Shown here: positions 14,611-22,068 of the stretch, in pieces
Numbering within the stretch: position 1 is the first letter of the stretch
Layout: the number at the start of each line of letters is the position of its first letter
Assembly: GCA_012514125.1 (NCBI GenBank)
Contig: JAAZAW010000333.1
Span: 1 to 22,068, forward strand
DNA from: Phycisphaerae bacterium
GTDB taxonomy: Bacteria; Planctomycetota; Phycisphaerae; JAAYCJ01
Direction: 5' to 3'
Length of the DNA: 22,068 bases
Position numbers and translations under genes: made by a program
Notes under the pieces: generated by a model
The model's input: only the letters and a program-made list of their open reading frames with translations
Database searches by the model: none
What the model was told of the DNA's origin: nothing

Positions 14611-16009
14611 CAGATATCTTCCATATATCACCAGCGCCCATCGTAATAACCAAATCGCCTGCTGCCAATTGACACTTGAGATATTGCAGAATCTGATCAA
14701 ATCGCGGCAGGTAGCAGGCGGTGCCGCCCAGTTGGGCAATTCGAGCGACGAGGTCGCCGGAGTTGATCAGTTGGCATTCCGCCTGCGAGTCCCGGACAAA
14801 ATAAATGTCCGGCACGATAACGGCCTCGGCGGCGGAAAAACTATGAGCAAAATCATTAAGCAAAAATCGTGTTCTGCTATGTTGATGAGGCTGAAAAATG
14901 CACCAGAGCCGTTTGGGCTGATAACGCTCCTTGGCAGCCTGGAGACTCGCCTGAATTTCAGTAGGATGATGCGCGTAATCGTCAAGGATGGTGATCTGAT
15001 TCACACTGCCCTTGAGTGTCAGCCGGCGATGCGCACCCTGGAATCGCCCCAGCGTCTGGAAAATGTCCTGAGGTTCAACACCGCAATGACGGGCAATGGC
15101 GATGGCAGCCAGGGCATTATAAACGTTATGAACACCGGGAAGCTGCAAATGGCAATTCCCCAGAAGTTGATGGTCATGATAAACGTCAAACTGATAACTG
15201 CCGCCGCATAACGTCAGATTTTCCGCCCGCCAGAGGCAGCGAGGCTTTAAACCGAAGGTTTCGGCTTTGGTATCGGGATACCTGTTGAGGACTTTCGCGA
15301 TATTGACATCTTCACCGTTGACGATGAGCGTACCGCCGGGGCGAATTTGCGAAACAAAGGTCCCAAAAGTCTGGAGAATTTCCTCCAGGTCGCGGTAATA
15401 ATCGAGGTGATCTTCTTCAACATTCAGAATCGTCGCGACTTGGGGATGCAAATTCAGGAACGAACGATCGTATTCGCAGGCTTCGGCGATAAGGTGCGAC
15501 CCTGAACCGACACCGCTGCCGCCGTTGAGTTGATCGACATTGGCGCCGATGACGAAACTGGGGTCCACGCCGGTTTCACGCAGAACAAAGGCGGTCATCG
15601 CGGTCGTGGTGCTCTTGCCGTGCGTTCCGCTGACGGCGATACCGTCATACCGGTCCATCAAAAGGCCTAACATCTGTGCATACTTGAGAATGCGAGTCCC
15701 CATGGCTTTGAGCTTGATGAGTTCGGGGTTGGTGTCCTTGACGGCGGCGGAAATCACGACATAATCGACAGGTTCGGTGAGTTCATCAGGATTATGACCC
15801 ACCCAGCACCGAACACCGAGTTTCGAGAGCATCTGAATACCGCCGGAGTCGCAGACATCGGACCCACTGATCAATGCCTGCTGTTTGAGCAGGACCGACG
15901 CCAAGCCTCGCATACCGCAACCACCGATTCCAATGAAATGTATTTTTTTCCCGGCAAAATCCGGAGTTTGTTTCGCTGTTTCTTCCACCGACACGCCTGT
16001 GATTGTCAT
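14573..16009 (-). CDS. murC: UDP-N-acetylmuramate--L-alanine ligase
   Basis: MurC adds L-alanine to UDP-MurNAc using ATP, the first step of the stem peptide. This 478-residue cytosolic Mur ligase has the N-terminal nucleotide-sugar loop HFIGIGGCGM (24-33), the P-loop SGTHGKSTTT (127-136), EACEYDRSFLNLHP (176-189) with the metal-carrying glutamate, NVEEDHLDYY (196-205), DDYAHHPTEI (343-352), FQPHQHSRTR, and MGAGDIWKIS near the end. The length is typical. AGGA lies five bases before the ATG. It is the first gene of murC-murB-ddl-ftsQ and has a promoter-like sequence at 16109-16137. Confidence 0.97.
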   Translation of the reverse strand: MTITGVSVEETAKQTPDFAGKKIHFIGIGGCGMRGLASVLLKQQALISGSDVCDSGGIQMLSKLGVRCWVGHNPDELTEPVDYVVISAAVKDTNPELIKLKAMGTRILKYAQMLGLLMDRYDGIAVSGTHGKSTTTAMTAFVLRETGVDPSFVIGANVDQLNGGSGVGSGSHLIAEACEYDRSFLNLHPQVATILNVEEDHLDYYRDLEEILQTFGTFVSQIRPGGTLIVNGEDVNIAKVLNRYPDTKAETFGLKPRCLWRAENLTLCGGSYQFDVYHDHQLLGNCHLQLPGVHNVYNALAAIAIARHCGVEPQDIFQTLGRFQGAHRRLTLKGSVNQITILDDYAHHPTEIQASLQAAKERYQPKRLWCIFQPHQHSRTRFLLNDFAHSFSAAEAVIVPDIYFVRDSQAECQLINSGDLVARIAQLGGTACYLPRFDQILQYLKCQLAAGDLVITMGAGDIWKISDELVRWLGRDCN

Positions 16010-16108
16010 TTCGTTCCTTTAATACTAATTCCATTTACTTCGTGCGCGGGGGCTAATGCCACGATATCCCGATTTCGAAGCTCATACTGCCTGAAATAGT
16101 TTATTGAC

Positions 16109-16137
16109 ATTAAAGGACCGCGCATTCAATAAGTCAA
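16109..16137 (-). promoter_or_regulatory. Sigma70-like promoter of the murC-murB-ddl-ftsQ operon
   Basis: On the minus strand TTGACT (16137-16132) is followed after 17 bases by TTTAAT (16114-16109); each box matches consensus at five of six positions. Transcription would start near 16102, about 93 bases before murC. Confidence 0.5.
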
Positions 16138-16139
16138 TT

Positions 16140-16555
16140 CCGTATAAGGTTCCGAGAATTCATCTTTCCATATTATATCTTGAATGTTTCTTAATGGAAC
16201 TTTTGTTTGGTCTGGAAGACGATGACACGCCCAAAAGTCCTTCCGAGCCGAATATTCCGAATCCCCGCTTTCGCGAGAACGGCCAAAAGAAGGATCACCG
16301 AAAAATTCAGGTACGCCTTCGTTGGAAATACATCAAGAAAGTTCCACTATATTCTTCGGCATGCAGGCCCGAAAAAGAATAATCTTTCAGGACTGATACA
16401 TGCTTTTTTATCCATTTTTTGTAATCGCCCCGAAAGCCGGAGAATTTCCACCGATTCAATTCAAACAATCGACATAAAATAACACCAGGAGGTTAAACGA
16501 TACTAATAAACCCCCTTCAATTTTCCTCCCGATTCCATCAAAACCGTATCAATCA
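16140..16555. other. Intergenic region without a convincing gene
   Basis: About 415 bases lie between the murC promoter and the end of the GntR-type gene. Two overlapping plus-strand frames (16194-16382, 62 codons, and 16207-16482, 91 codons) are open, but neither has a ribosome-binding site or a recognisable motif. A strong AGGAGG at about 16490-16495 on the plus strand is not followed by any start codon. No terminator for the leuS-ABC-gntR transcript was found. It may be decayed coding sequence or a regulatory spacer. Confidence 0.4.
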
Positions 16556-17290
16556 TTAAATCTTTTGGGCACCATCGGGATAACGGCTGAAAACCGTCGT
16601 AGTCAGTTTGGAAGTATCGCCGCGGTAACGGGTGATAATCATACCGGTAACCCGGCTCTCGATATCGTAAAAAGTTTCATTCAACACCAGCATCCAGACC
16701 GAAGACTTGAGTTTGAATAAGGCACAATCGTCGGGCGTCGCCGGTTCGGTGTGGATGCTCTGTTCGATCCGTTGAATCTTCAGCTCCTGCTTTTCCTCCC
16801 ACGTGAAATAAAACAAAGGACTAGCCAAATCGGCTTCGATCAATTTATCGGCATTTTGTGCGGGAATAAAACATCGATCGATCGAAATGGGCTGATTGTC
16901 GATATGATCGACTCGCGTAGCCGTCAAAAGCGGCGAGCCTGGAATCATTTTCAACGCGCGGGCCTGCTGCTCACCGGCCGGAACATTTTCAAAGGAAACA
17001 AGTTGCCGCCGAATATTCAACTGTCCGCTCAAAACCAGGTCTGAAAAATTGGATAAACCGATCGGTTTGCGCGCGGTTTCGTGGTTGAGCACAAACGTGC
17101 CAAGCCCCTGACGGCAAATCAAAAGTCCCTCCTGACTCAAAATCTGAACCGCCTGACGAATCGTTGTACGAGAAACGTGAAATTGTTCGCAAAGCTGCGG
17201 CTCGGTGGGAATCCGCTGCCCTGCGGGCCAGATTCCCTCGCGGATCAACCGGCGAATTTCCTGAGCTACATTTTCATATCGTGTCGTCAT
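16556..17290 (-). CDS. GntR-family regulator with UTRA domain (HutC type)
   Basis: The predicted 244-residue protein has an N-terminal GntR winged helix-turn-helix (about 1-68): RYENVAQEIRRLIREGIWPAGQRIPTEPQLCEQFHVSRTTIRQAVQ is the textbook pattern, and the wing ends QGLGTFV. The rest (about 85-240) fits a UTRA effector domain, with GSPLLTATRVDHIDNQPISIDRCFIP and, late, VLNETFYDIESRVTGMIITRYRGD. HutC-type regulators respond to metabolites such as urocanate or sugar phosphates; the ligand here is unknown. I chose the ATG at 17290 because the domain begins there; the frame reaches 17341, overlapping the ABC gene by 20 bases. No clear ribosome-binding site is seen at either. It is the last gene after leuS and the ABC ATPase. 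Confidence 0.9.
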   Translation of the reverse strand: MTTRYENVAQEIRRLIREGIWPAGQRIPTEPQLCEQFHVSRTTIRQAVQILSQEGLLICRQGLGTFVLNHETARKPIGLSNFSDLVLSGQLNIRRQLVSFENVPAGEQQARALKMIPGSPLLTATRVDHIDNQPISIDRCFIPAQNADKLIEADLASPLFYFTWEEKQELKIQRIEQSIHTEPATPDDCALFKLKSSVWMLVLNETFYDIESRVTGMIITRYRGDTSKLTTTVFSRYPDGAQKI

Positions 17291-17321
17291 GAAGTCATGA
17301 TAATTGATGACGCCGGTGAGG

Positions 17322-18116
17322 TCAATCACTAACCGCATCATCCGTCAAACGGAGAAAATATCGATTATTGATCCGGTCCACCCGACAGGGACATTCGAAG
17401 GTTCGCGAAAGAATCGTGTCCGTCAATATCTTGGATGTCTCGCCTGAGGCGAGCGATCTGCCATTTTTAATGACCATGACATGATTGATCCATGGCTGAA
17501 TTTCTTCGATATGATGAGTGACCAACACAATCGCCGGAGCGTCCGAACATCTGGTCAGCCTGGCTAAATCATTCAGGAAATTCTCCCGCGACGCCGGATC
17601 AAGCCCCGAGCAAGGTTCATCCAGAATCAAGACCTTCGGATTATTGATCATCGCCCGCGCGATCAGCACCCGCTGACGCTCACCCTGCGAGAGTGTCTGG
17701 AATTTCCGATCCGCAATCGACCCGCCTCCCACACTTTCCAGGATTCGCCGGCCTCGCCGAAATTCCTCTTCCGAAAACTCTCGATATAATCCAAGTGACG
17801 CCTCAAGCCCTGAAACCACAATCGACAGTGCCGAATCCCTTTCGGGAATATCCTGCTGCAATACCGAGCTGACCCATCCGATCGTTTTTCTCAGCTCCGG
17901 CAAATTACATTCACCGAACTTTTCTCCCAGCACATACACCAACCCGTCGCTGGGCCACTCGTATCCGGTGATAATCTTGAGCAACGTCGTTTTACCCGAA
18001 CCATTGGCGCCGAGCAACGCCCAATGTTGCCCCGGATCGATGGTCCAGGACACATCCGAAAGAAGGGTGTGTTCACCGCGAACAAACCTGATACCGACCA
18101 AATCGATCACCGCCAT
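17322..18116 (-). CDS. Stand-alone ABC-type ATPase (YlmA/ModF-like)
   Basis: A 264-residue nucleotide-binding domain with Walker A GANGSGKTT (36-44), Q-loop LQQD (86-89), signature LSQGERQRV (142-150), Walker B VLILDEPCSGLD (162-173) and H-loop VTHHIEE. The N-terminal GQHWALLGANGSGK and the KTIGWVSS segment resemble ATPases of the YlmA/ModF type, which often have no permease gene beside them. No transmembrane partner is encoded nearby, so whether it powers transport is open. The ATG at 18116 is preceded by AAGAG at a good distance; a TTG at 18125 is possible. It lies 29 bp after leuS and 31 bp before the GntR gene. Confidence 0.9.
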   Translation of the reverse strand: MAVIDLVGIRFVRGEHTLLSDVSWTIDPGQHWALLGANGSGKTTLLKIITGYEWPSDGLVYVLGEKFGECNLPELRKTIGWVSSVLQQDIPERDSALSIVVSGLEASLGLYREFSEEEFRRGRRILESVGGGSIADRKFQTLSQGERQRVLIARAMINNPKVLILDEPCSGLDPASRENFLNDLARLTRCSDAPAIVLVTHHIEEIQPWINHVMVIKNGRSLASGETSKILTDTILSRTFECPCRVDRINNRYFLRLTDDAVSD

Positions 18117-18145
18117 TTTCGTCAACTCTTCAAAACAAACCTTCG

Positions 18146-20761
18146 TTATCCAATCACCAGATTCACCAGACGTCTCTTGGCGATGATGACTTTGCGCACC
18201 TGCTTATCCCCGATCGATTCCTTCACACGCTCATCCGCCAACGCCAATTGCTTGAGCGTCTCTTCATCGACATCCGCCGGAACGACCAGCCGACTGCGAA
18301 CCTTGCCGTTGACCTGAACCGGAACTTCCACACTCGCATCTTCCGCCAGGGCCTGGTCATACTTCGGCCAGGCTTCGTATGCAAGCGTATCCGTATGACC
18401 CAGCTTCCGCCAAAGCTCTTCACTGATGTGCGGCGCAAACGGTGAAAGAATCTGAACAAATTTTTCCATCGTCGATTTGGATTTCACCGGCTTATTGAGC
18501 ATCTCGTTGACGAAAATAATCATCGCGGAAATGGCGGTATTGAAATTCATCCCTTCGATATCGTCGCCGACCTTTTTGATCGTTTTATGCAGCAACCGAA
18601 GTTCGTCTTCACCGGGTTCGACGTCCTGAATCGAGGAATGAAGCTCACCGGAGTCAACATCGATGATCATTCGCCAAACACGATGCAAAAATCGATGTAC
18701 ACCGGAAAGGTCGCGCGTGTTCCAGGGCTTGGTCGCCTGCAAAGGCCCCATCGCCATTTCATAAAGCCGCAACGTATCCGCCCCATACTCCGCCACAACG
18801 TCGTCCGGGTTGATCACATTCCCCAGACTCTTGGACATTTTCTCGATCGACTCAACGAGCACCTCACCGGTCGTCTTACTCTTGGGTTTATCGCCGGAAA
18901 AATCAATATCGTTAAAATTCACATACGCCCCTCGCGAATCCTTGTACGCGAACGACAGGATCATCCCCTGATTGAACAACTTTTTGAACGGCTCCTTCGT
19001 GCTCACAAGTCCCAGATCGAAGAGCACCTTGTGCCAGAACCTCGCATAGAGCAAATGCAACACCGCGTGTTCCGCCCCCCCGACATACAGGTCCACCGGC
19101 ATCCAGTATTTTTCCTCCGCCGGGTCCCACGCGGCGTTGTTATTCTTCGGATCCAGATATCGCAGATAGTACCAGCATGAACCCGCCCACTGCGGCATCG
19201 TATTGGTGTCCCGCCGATAAGTCCTACCGTCGCGTTTGACAATCAGCCAATCTTCCGCATTCGCCAGCGGCGATTCTCCCGTTTTCGCAGGTTGAAAATC
19301 CGCCAGTTCCGGCAGGGCCACCGGAAGTTCACTCTCATCCACCGGCGTGGGATTGCCCTGTTCGTCAAACAAGATCGGAAAAGGCTCGCCCCAGTATCGT
19401 TGTCGAGAAAACAACCAGTCACGCAATTTATATTTCACCGCCGTCTTGCCGATCCCATGCTCTTCAAGCCAGGCGGTTATTTTCTTCTTCGCATCCGACA
19501 CATTAAGCCCGTTGATGCTCGTCGAAACGGGCGACTCCGAATTGATCAATCTACCGTCGCCTTCATACGCCTGGCTGCCAATCTCCCCGCCCTCAATCAC
19601 CTGAATGATCGGCAAATTGAATTTCGTCGCAAACTCCCAGTCCCGCTGATCGTGCGCCGGCACAGCCATGATCGCCCCGGTCCCGTAACTGATCAACACA
19701 TAATCCGCCACCCAAATCGGAATCGGTTTCCCATTCACCGGATTGACGGCATAGGCGCCCGTGAATTCGCCCGTCTTTTCCTTCGAAAGTTCCGTTCGCT
19801 CGAGGTCCGATTTATTTCTCGCCTGGGCGCAATAATCCAGCACCGCCTGACGGCGTTCCGGCGTGACAATTTTTTCCACCAGCGGATGTTCCGGCGAAAG
19901 CACCATGTACGTCGCACCGTAAAGGGTGTCAGGCCGAGTCGTGTAAATTCTCAACGTGTACGATTCAGGCGACTCAGGCCACTTCGACGTCCGACGATTC
20001 GACTTCCACGCCTCAACTTCGCACCCCTTACCCCAAGCCCGAATCTGGTCGTCCGGCGAAATCAAAAAATCGACCTCCGCCCCTTCCGACCGCCCGATCC
20101 AGTCTCGCTGCAATTTCTTGATACTCTCAGGCCAGTCCACTTCGTCCAGATCGTTCATCAAACGATCCGCATACGCGGTAATCCTGAGCATCCATTGCCG
20201 CATGGGCTTACGGATCACCTCGTGACCCTGATCGCATCGCCCCGAGTATACCTCTTCATTCGCCAACACGGTTCGGCACGTCGGACAGAAATTCACCGGC
20301 GACTCGTGCAAATACGCCAGGCCCTTTTTGAACAACTGCAAAAAAATCCACTGCGTCCACTTGTAATAACCCGGATCGGTCGTATCGATCTCACGATCCC
20401 AATCGTAGCTGAACCCCAGAGATTTAATCTGCCGACGGAAATTATCGATGTTCTTTTGGGTCGTGACGCGAGGATGAGTCCCCGTCCGCATGGCGTAACG
20501 CTCCGCGGGCAGACCAAACGCGTCCCACCCCATCGGATGCAACACATTGAACCCCTTCATCCGTTTATATCGGCAAATAATATCCGTCGCCGTATAACCT
20601 TCGGGATGTCCCACATGAAGCCCCGCCCCGCTCGGATAAGGAAACATATCCAGGACATAATACTTCGGCTTGGACGTTTCATCCGGAACCTTAAATGTTT
20701 TATGTTCGTCCCAGTATTGTTGCCACTTTTTCTCAATTTCGAGGAAATCATACACCTTCAT
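18146..20761 (-). CDS. leuS: Leucyl-tRNA synthetase
   Basis: LeuS charges tRNA-Leu. The 871-residue class I synthetase has YPSGAGLHVGHPEGYTATD with the HIGH-like HVGH at 49-52, FNVLHPMGWDAFGLPAE (71-87), a cysteine/histidine cluster CPTC...CDQGH (159-180), the CP1 editing domain with TTRPDTLYGATYMVLSPEHPLV (274-295) and YGTGAIMAVPAHDQRDWEFA (359-378), WGEPFPI, and KMSKS (641-645) followed by GNVINPDDVVAEYGADTLRLYE. The C-terminal end VNGKVRSRLVVPADVDEETLKQLA is also standard. About 25-30 extra residues appear near 235-262 at the entry of CP1. AGG lies six bases before the ATG at 20761; the frame extends 14 codons further upstream. A good promoter lies about 100 bp upstream. Confidence 0.97.
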   Translation of the reverse strand: MKVYDFLEIEKKWQQYWDEHKTFKVPDETSKPKYYVLDMFPYPSGAGLHVGHPEGYTATDIICRYKRMKGFNVLHPMGWDAFGLPAERYAMRTGTHPRVTTQKNIDNFRRQIKSLGFSYDWDREIDTTDPGYYKWTQWIFLQLFKKGLAYLHESPVNFCPTCRTVLANEEVYSGRCDQGHEVIRKPMRQWMLRITAYADRLMNDLDEVDWPESIKKLQRDWIGRSEGAEVDFLISPDDQIRAWGKGCEVEAWKSNRRTSKWPESPESYTLRIYTTRPDTLYGATYMVLSPEHPLVEKIVTPERRQAVLDYCAQARNKSDLERTELSKEKTGEFTGAYAVNPVNGKPIPIWVADYVLISYGTGAIMAVPAHDQRDWEFATKFNLPIIQVIEGGEIGSQAYEGDGRLINSESPVSTSINGLNVSDAKKKITAWLEEHGIGKTAVKYKLRDWLFSRQRYWGEPFPILFDEQGNPTPVDESELPVALPELADFQPAKTGESPLANAEDWLIVKRDGRTYRRDTNTMPQWAGSCWYYLRYLDPKNNNAAWDPAEEKYWMPVDLYVGGAEHAVLHLLYARFWHKVLFDLGLVSTKEPFKKLFNQGMILSFAYKDSRGAYVNFNDIDFSGDKPKSKTTGEVLVESIEKMSKSLGNVINPDDVVAEYGADTLRLYEMAMGPLQATKPWNTRDLSGVHRFLHRVWRMIIDVDSGELHSSIQDVEPGEDELRLLHKTIKKVGDDIEGMNFNTAISAMIIFVNEMLNKPVKSKSTMEKFVQILSPFAPHISEELWRKLGHTDTLAYEAWPKYDQALAEDASVEVPVQVNGKVRSRLVVPADVDEETLKQLALADERVKESIGDKQVRKVIIAKRRLVNLVIG

Positions 20762-20862
20762 AATTAACCTGCTTGTAAAAAATATCCTGCCGATAAAATT
20801 CATTTTCCCGGCCCGCCGATAACGGTTTCACGTCGAGCCGACAACTTGTTTTCAATCCCAGG

Positions 20863-20891
20863 ATTATAAGACCCACCGCCGGTTCGTACAA
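20863..20891 (-). promoter_or_regulatory. Sigma70-like promoter of leuS
   Basis: On the minus strand TTGTAC (20891-20886) is followed after 17 bases by a perfect TATAAT (20868-20863). The expected start near 20856 gives a leader of about 95 bases. I see no T-box specifier or antiterminator in it. Confidence 0.6.
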
Positions 20892-20926
20892 CCGCGTAGA
20901 GAATATTTTATTTCTCATAATACACC

Positions 20927-20954
20927 TAGACAAATTGAACTTTGGACATATAAT
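20927..20954 (+). promoter_or_regulatory. Sigma70-like promoter of the DksA/TraR-type gene
   Basis: TAGACA (20927-20932) is followed after 16 bases by a perfect TATAAT (20949-20954). The transcript would start near 20961, giving a leader of about 140 bases before the ATG at 21102. It is divergent from the leuS promoter, 35 bases away. Confidence 0.55.
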
Positions 20955-21101
20955 TGTTGGAGCAAAAACCGGGACTTGAAAAAAATGAAATGAAATAGGT
21001 CATTTTTTAACGAATCAACCCGGTTTAGCCGATTAGGTTTTGGCCGGCAGGCGCAGGCCGTCGCGATTTATCGACCTGAAAAACATGAAAGGGAGGCCGA
21101 T

Positions 21102-21551
21102 ATGGCAACCAAAGCAAGCACAAAAACAAAAAACAAAACAGAAGACCGGGGAAACAAAAATTCGTTTGAGCAATTTAAAAAATTACTGCTAAAACGCAAG
21201 GAAGAATTAGCCAGTTCCGTTAAAAATCATGTCGAAGAATTGCCCGATACCGGAATGGAAGGCGCCGCAGGCGATACCTCCGACCGGGCTTCCGCCGATT
21301 ACACCAGTGAAATGTTCGGCGTTCTGCTCCAACGACAAGCAGGGACCCTCGAAGAAGTCGAACGCGCCCTGACCAAAATCGAAAAAGGAGAATTCGGAAT
21401 CTGCGAAGCCTGTGAAAAAACCATTCCCGCAAAACGAATCAAAGCCCTCCCCTGGGCCCGTTTCTGCCTCGAATGCCAACAGGTTCATGATCGTAAACAG
21501 GCCCGACGCTCCTCCTCGGCATCGACCGACTGGGATTCCGACGACGATTAA
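21102..21551 (+). CDS. DksA/TraR-type zinc-finger protein
   Basis: A 149-residue protein with a lysine/threonine-rich N-terminus, a helical region (about 22-95) and a zinc finger: CEAC near residue 100 and CLEC near 122, within GICEACEKTIPAKRIKALPWARFCLECQ, the classic TraR/DksA motif. The coiled-coil tip holds DTSDRA, matching the DxxDxA motif with which DksA reaches the RNA polymerase secondary channel. DksA modulates initiation at rRNA and amino-acid promoters with ppGpp; many bacteria have several paralogues, so I do not assign dksA itself. The C-terminus is serine- and aspartate-rich. GGGAGG lies just before the ATG. It is a single-gene unit with its own promoter and terminator. Confidence 0.9.
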   Translation: MATKASTKTKNKTEDRGNKNSFEQFKKLLLKRKEELASSVKNHVEELPDTGMEGAAGDTSDRASADYTSEMFGVLLQRQAGTLEEVERALTKIEKGEFGICEACEKTIPAKRIKALPWARFCLECQQVHDRKQARRSSSASTDWDSDDD

Positions 21552-21577
21552 TAAAAAATATCAATAATCCGCTAACT

Positions 21578-21616
21578 AAAGGCCCAAAGTTCCCACAACT
21601 TCGGGCCTTTTCTTTT
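21578..21616 (+). terminator. Strong rho-independent terminator, group II intron insertion site
   Basis: AAAGGCCC (21578-21585) pairs with GGGCCTTT (21603-21610); after one A/C mismatch, AAGTT pairs with AACTT, giving 13 pairs around a five-base loop. A T-rich tail runs to 21616. It ends the DksA-type transcript, and the intron begins at the next base. Confidence 0.9.

Positions 21617-22068
<452 letters not shown>

Noticed and set aside
14080..14646. A 188-codon plus-strand frame across murB
   Set aside because: It is antisense to conserved MurB motifs and has no features of its own.
16194..16482. Two overlapping plus-strand frames (62 and 91 codons) between murC and the GntR gene
   Set aside because: No ribosome-binding site, no recognisable domain and an unusual basic composition; not enough to call a gene.
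19292..20767. A 491-codon open frame antisense to leuS
   Set aside because: It lies wholly inside leuS on the other strand. The product is dominated by R, P, H and I without motifs, which is what codon bias in the real gene produces.
20762..20856. A T-box leader before leuS
   Set aside because: The leader is about 95 bases and has neither a T-box sequence nor a terminator/antiterminator pair.

Overview
The window is about 22 kb of a moderate-GC bacterial chromosome. It looks like a slow-evolving housekeeping and regulatory region rather than a genomic island. Most genes lie on the minus strand in short operons, and ribosome-binding sites are often recognisable. The organism is tentatively a member of Planctomycetota, possibly Phycisphaerae. 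The hints are a murC-murB-ddl-ftsQ cluster that stops without ftsA or ftsZ, a secreted protein with two Spy-like helical units, and a DksA-type zinc-finger protein. No rRNA or other taxonomic marker is present, so this is inference.

Layout. 1-1560 (minus): Trm112-like zinc-ribbon protein, metallophosphoesterase and the start of a membrane protein resembling CPBP proteases, apparently one operon behind a good sigma70-like promoter. 1624-2342: a MarR regulator with its own promoter and a palindrome near the predicted transcription start. 2315-5520 (minus): an IclR regulator followed by a 756-residue iron-sulfur protein of the QueG/reductive-dehalogenase-like type, which reads as three tandem related domains; a terminator follows. 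5588-5904: a gene-free stretch ending in a strong terminator, possibly a small RNA. 5905-6882 (minus): a DUF2905-like membrane protein and aat (leucyl/phenylalanyl-tRNA-protein transferase). 6949-8458 (plus): a MATE transporter. 8478-10338 (minus): riboflavin synthase and a membrane-embedded M28 peptidase. 10394-11547 (plus): the secreted helical protein with promoter and terminator. 11620-16137 (minus): murC, murB, ddl and ftsQ, covering precursor synthesis for peptidoglycan and one divisome protein. 16140-16555: no convincing gene. 16556-20891 (minus): leuS, a stand-alone ABC ATPase and a GntR/UTRA regulator. 20927-21616 (plus): the DksA/TraR-type protein with promoter and terminator. 21617-22068 (plus): the 5' part of a class C (IIC) group II intron inserted directly after that terminator; it runs off the window.

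The features most worth following up are the three-domain iron-sulfur protein with its IclR partner, the terminator-associated group II intron with an apparently shortened domain I, the division cluster lacking ftsA and ftsZ, and the M28 peptidase whose metal site is interrupted by membrane helices. I saw no tRNA, rRNA, CRISPR array or insertion sequence. Promoter and operator calls were made by eye and are tentative.
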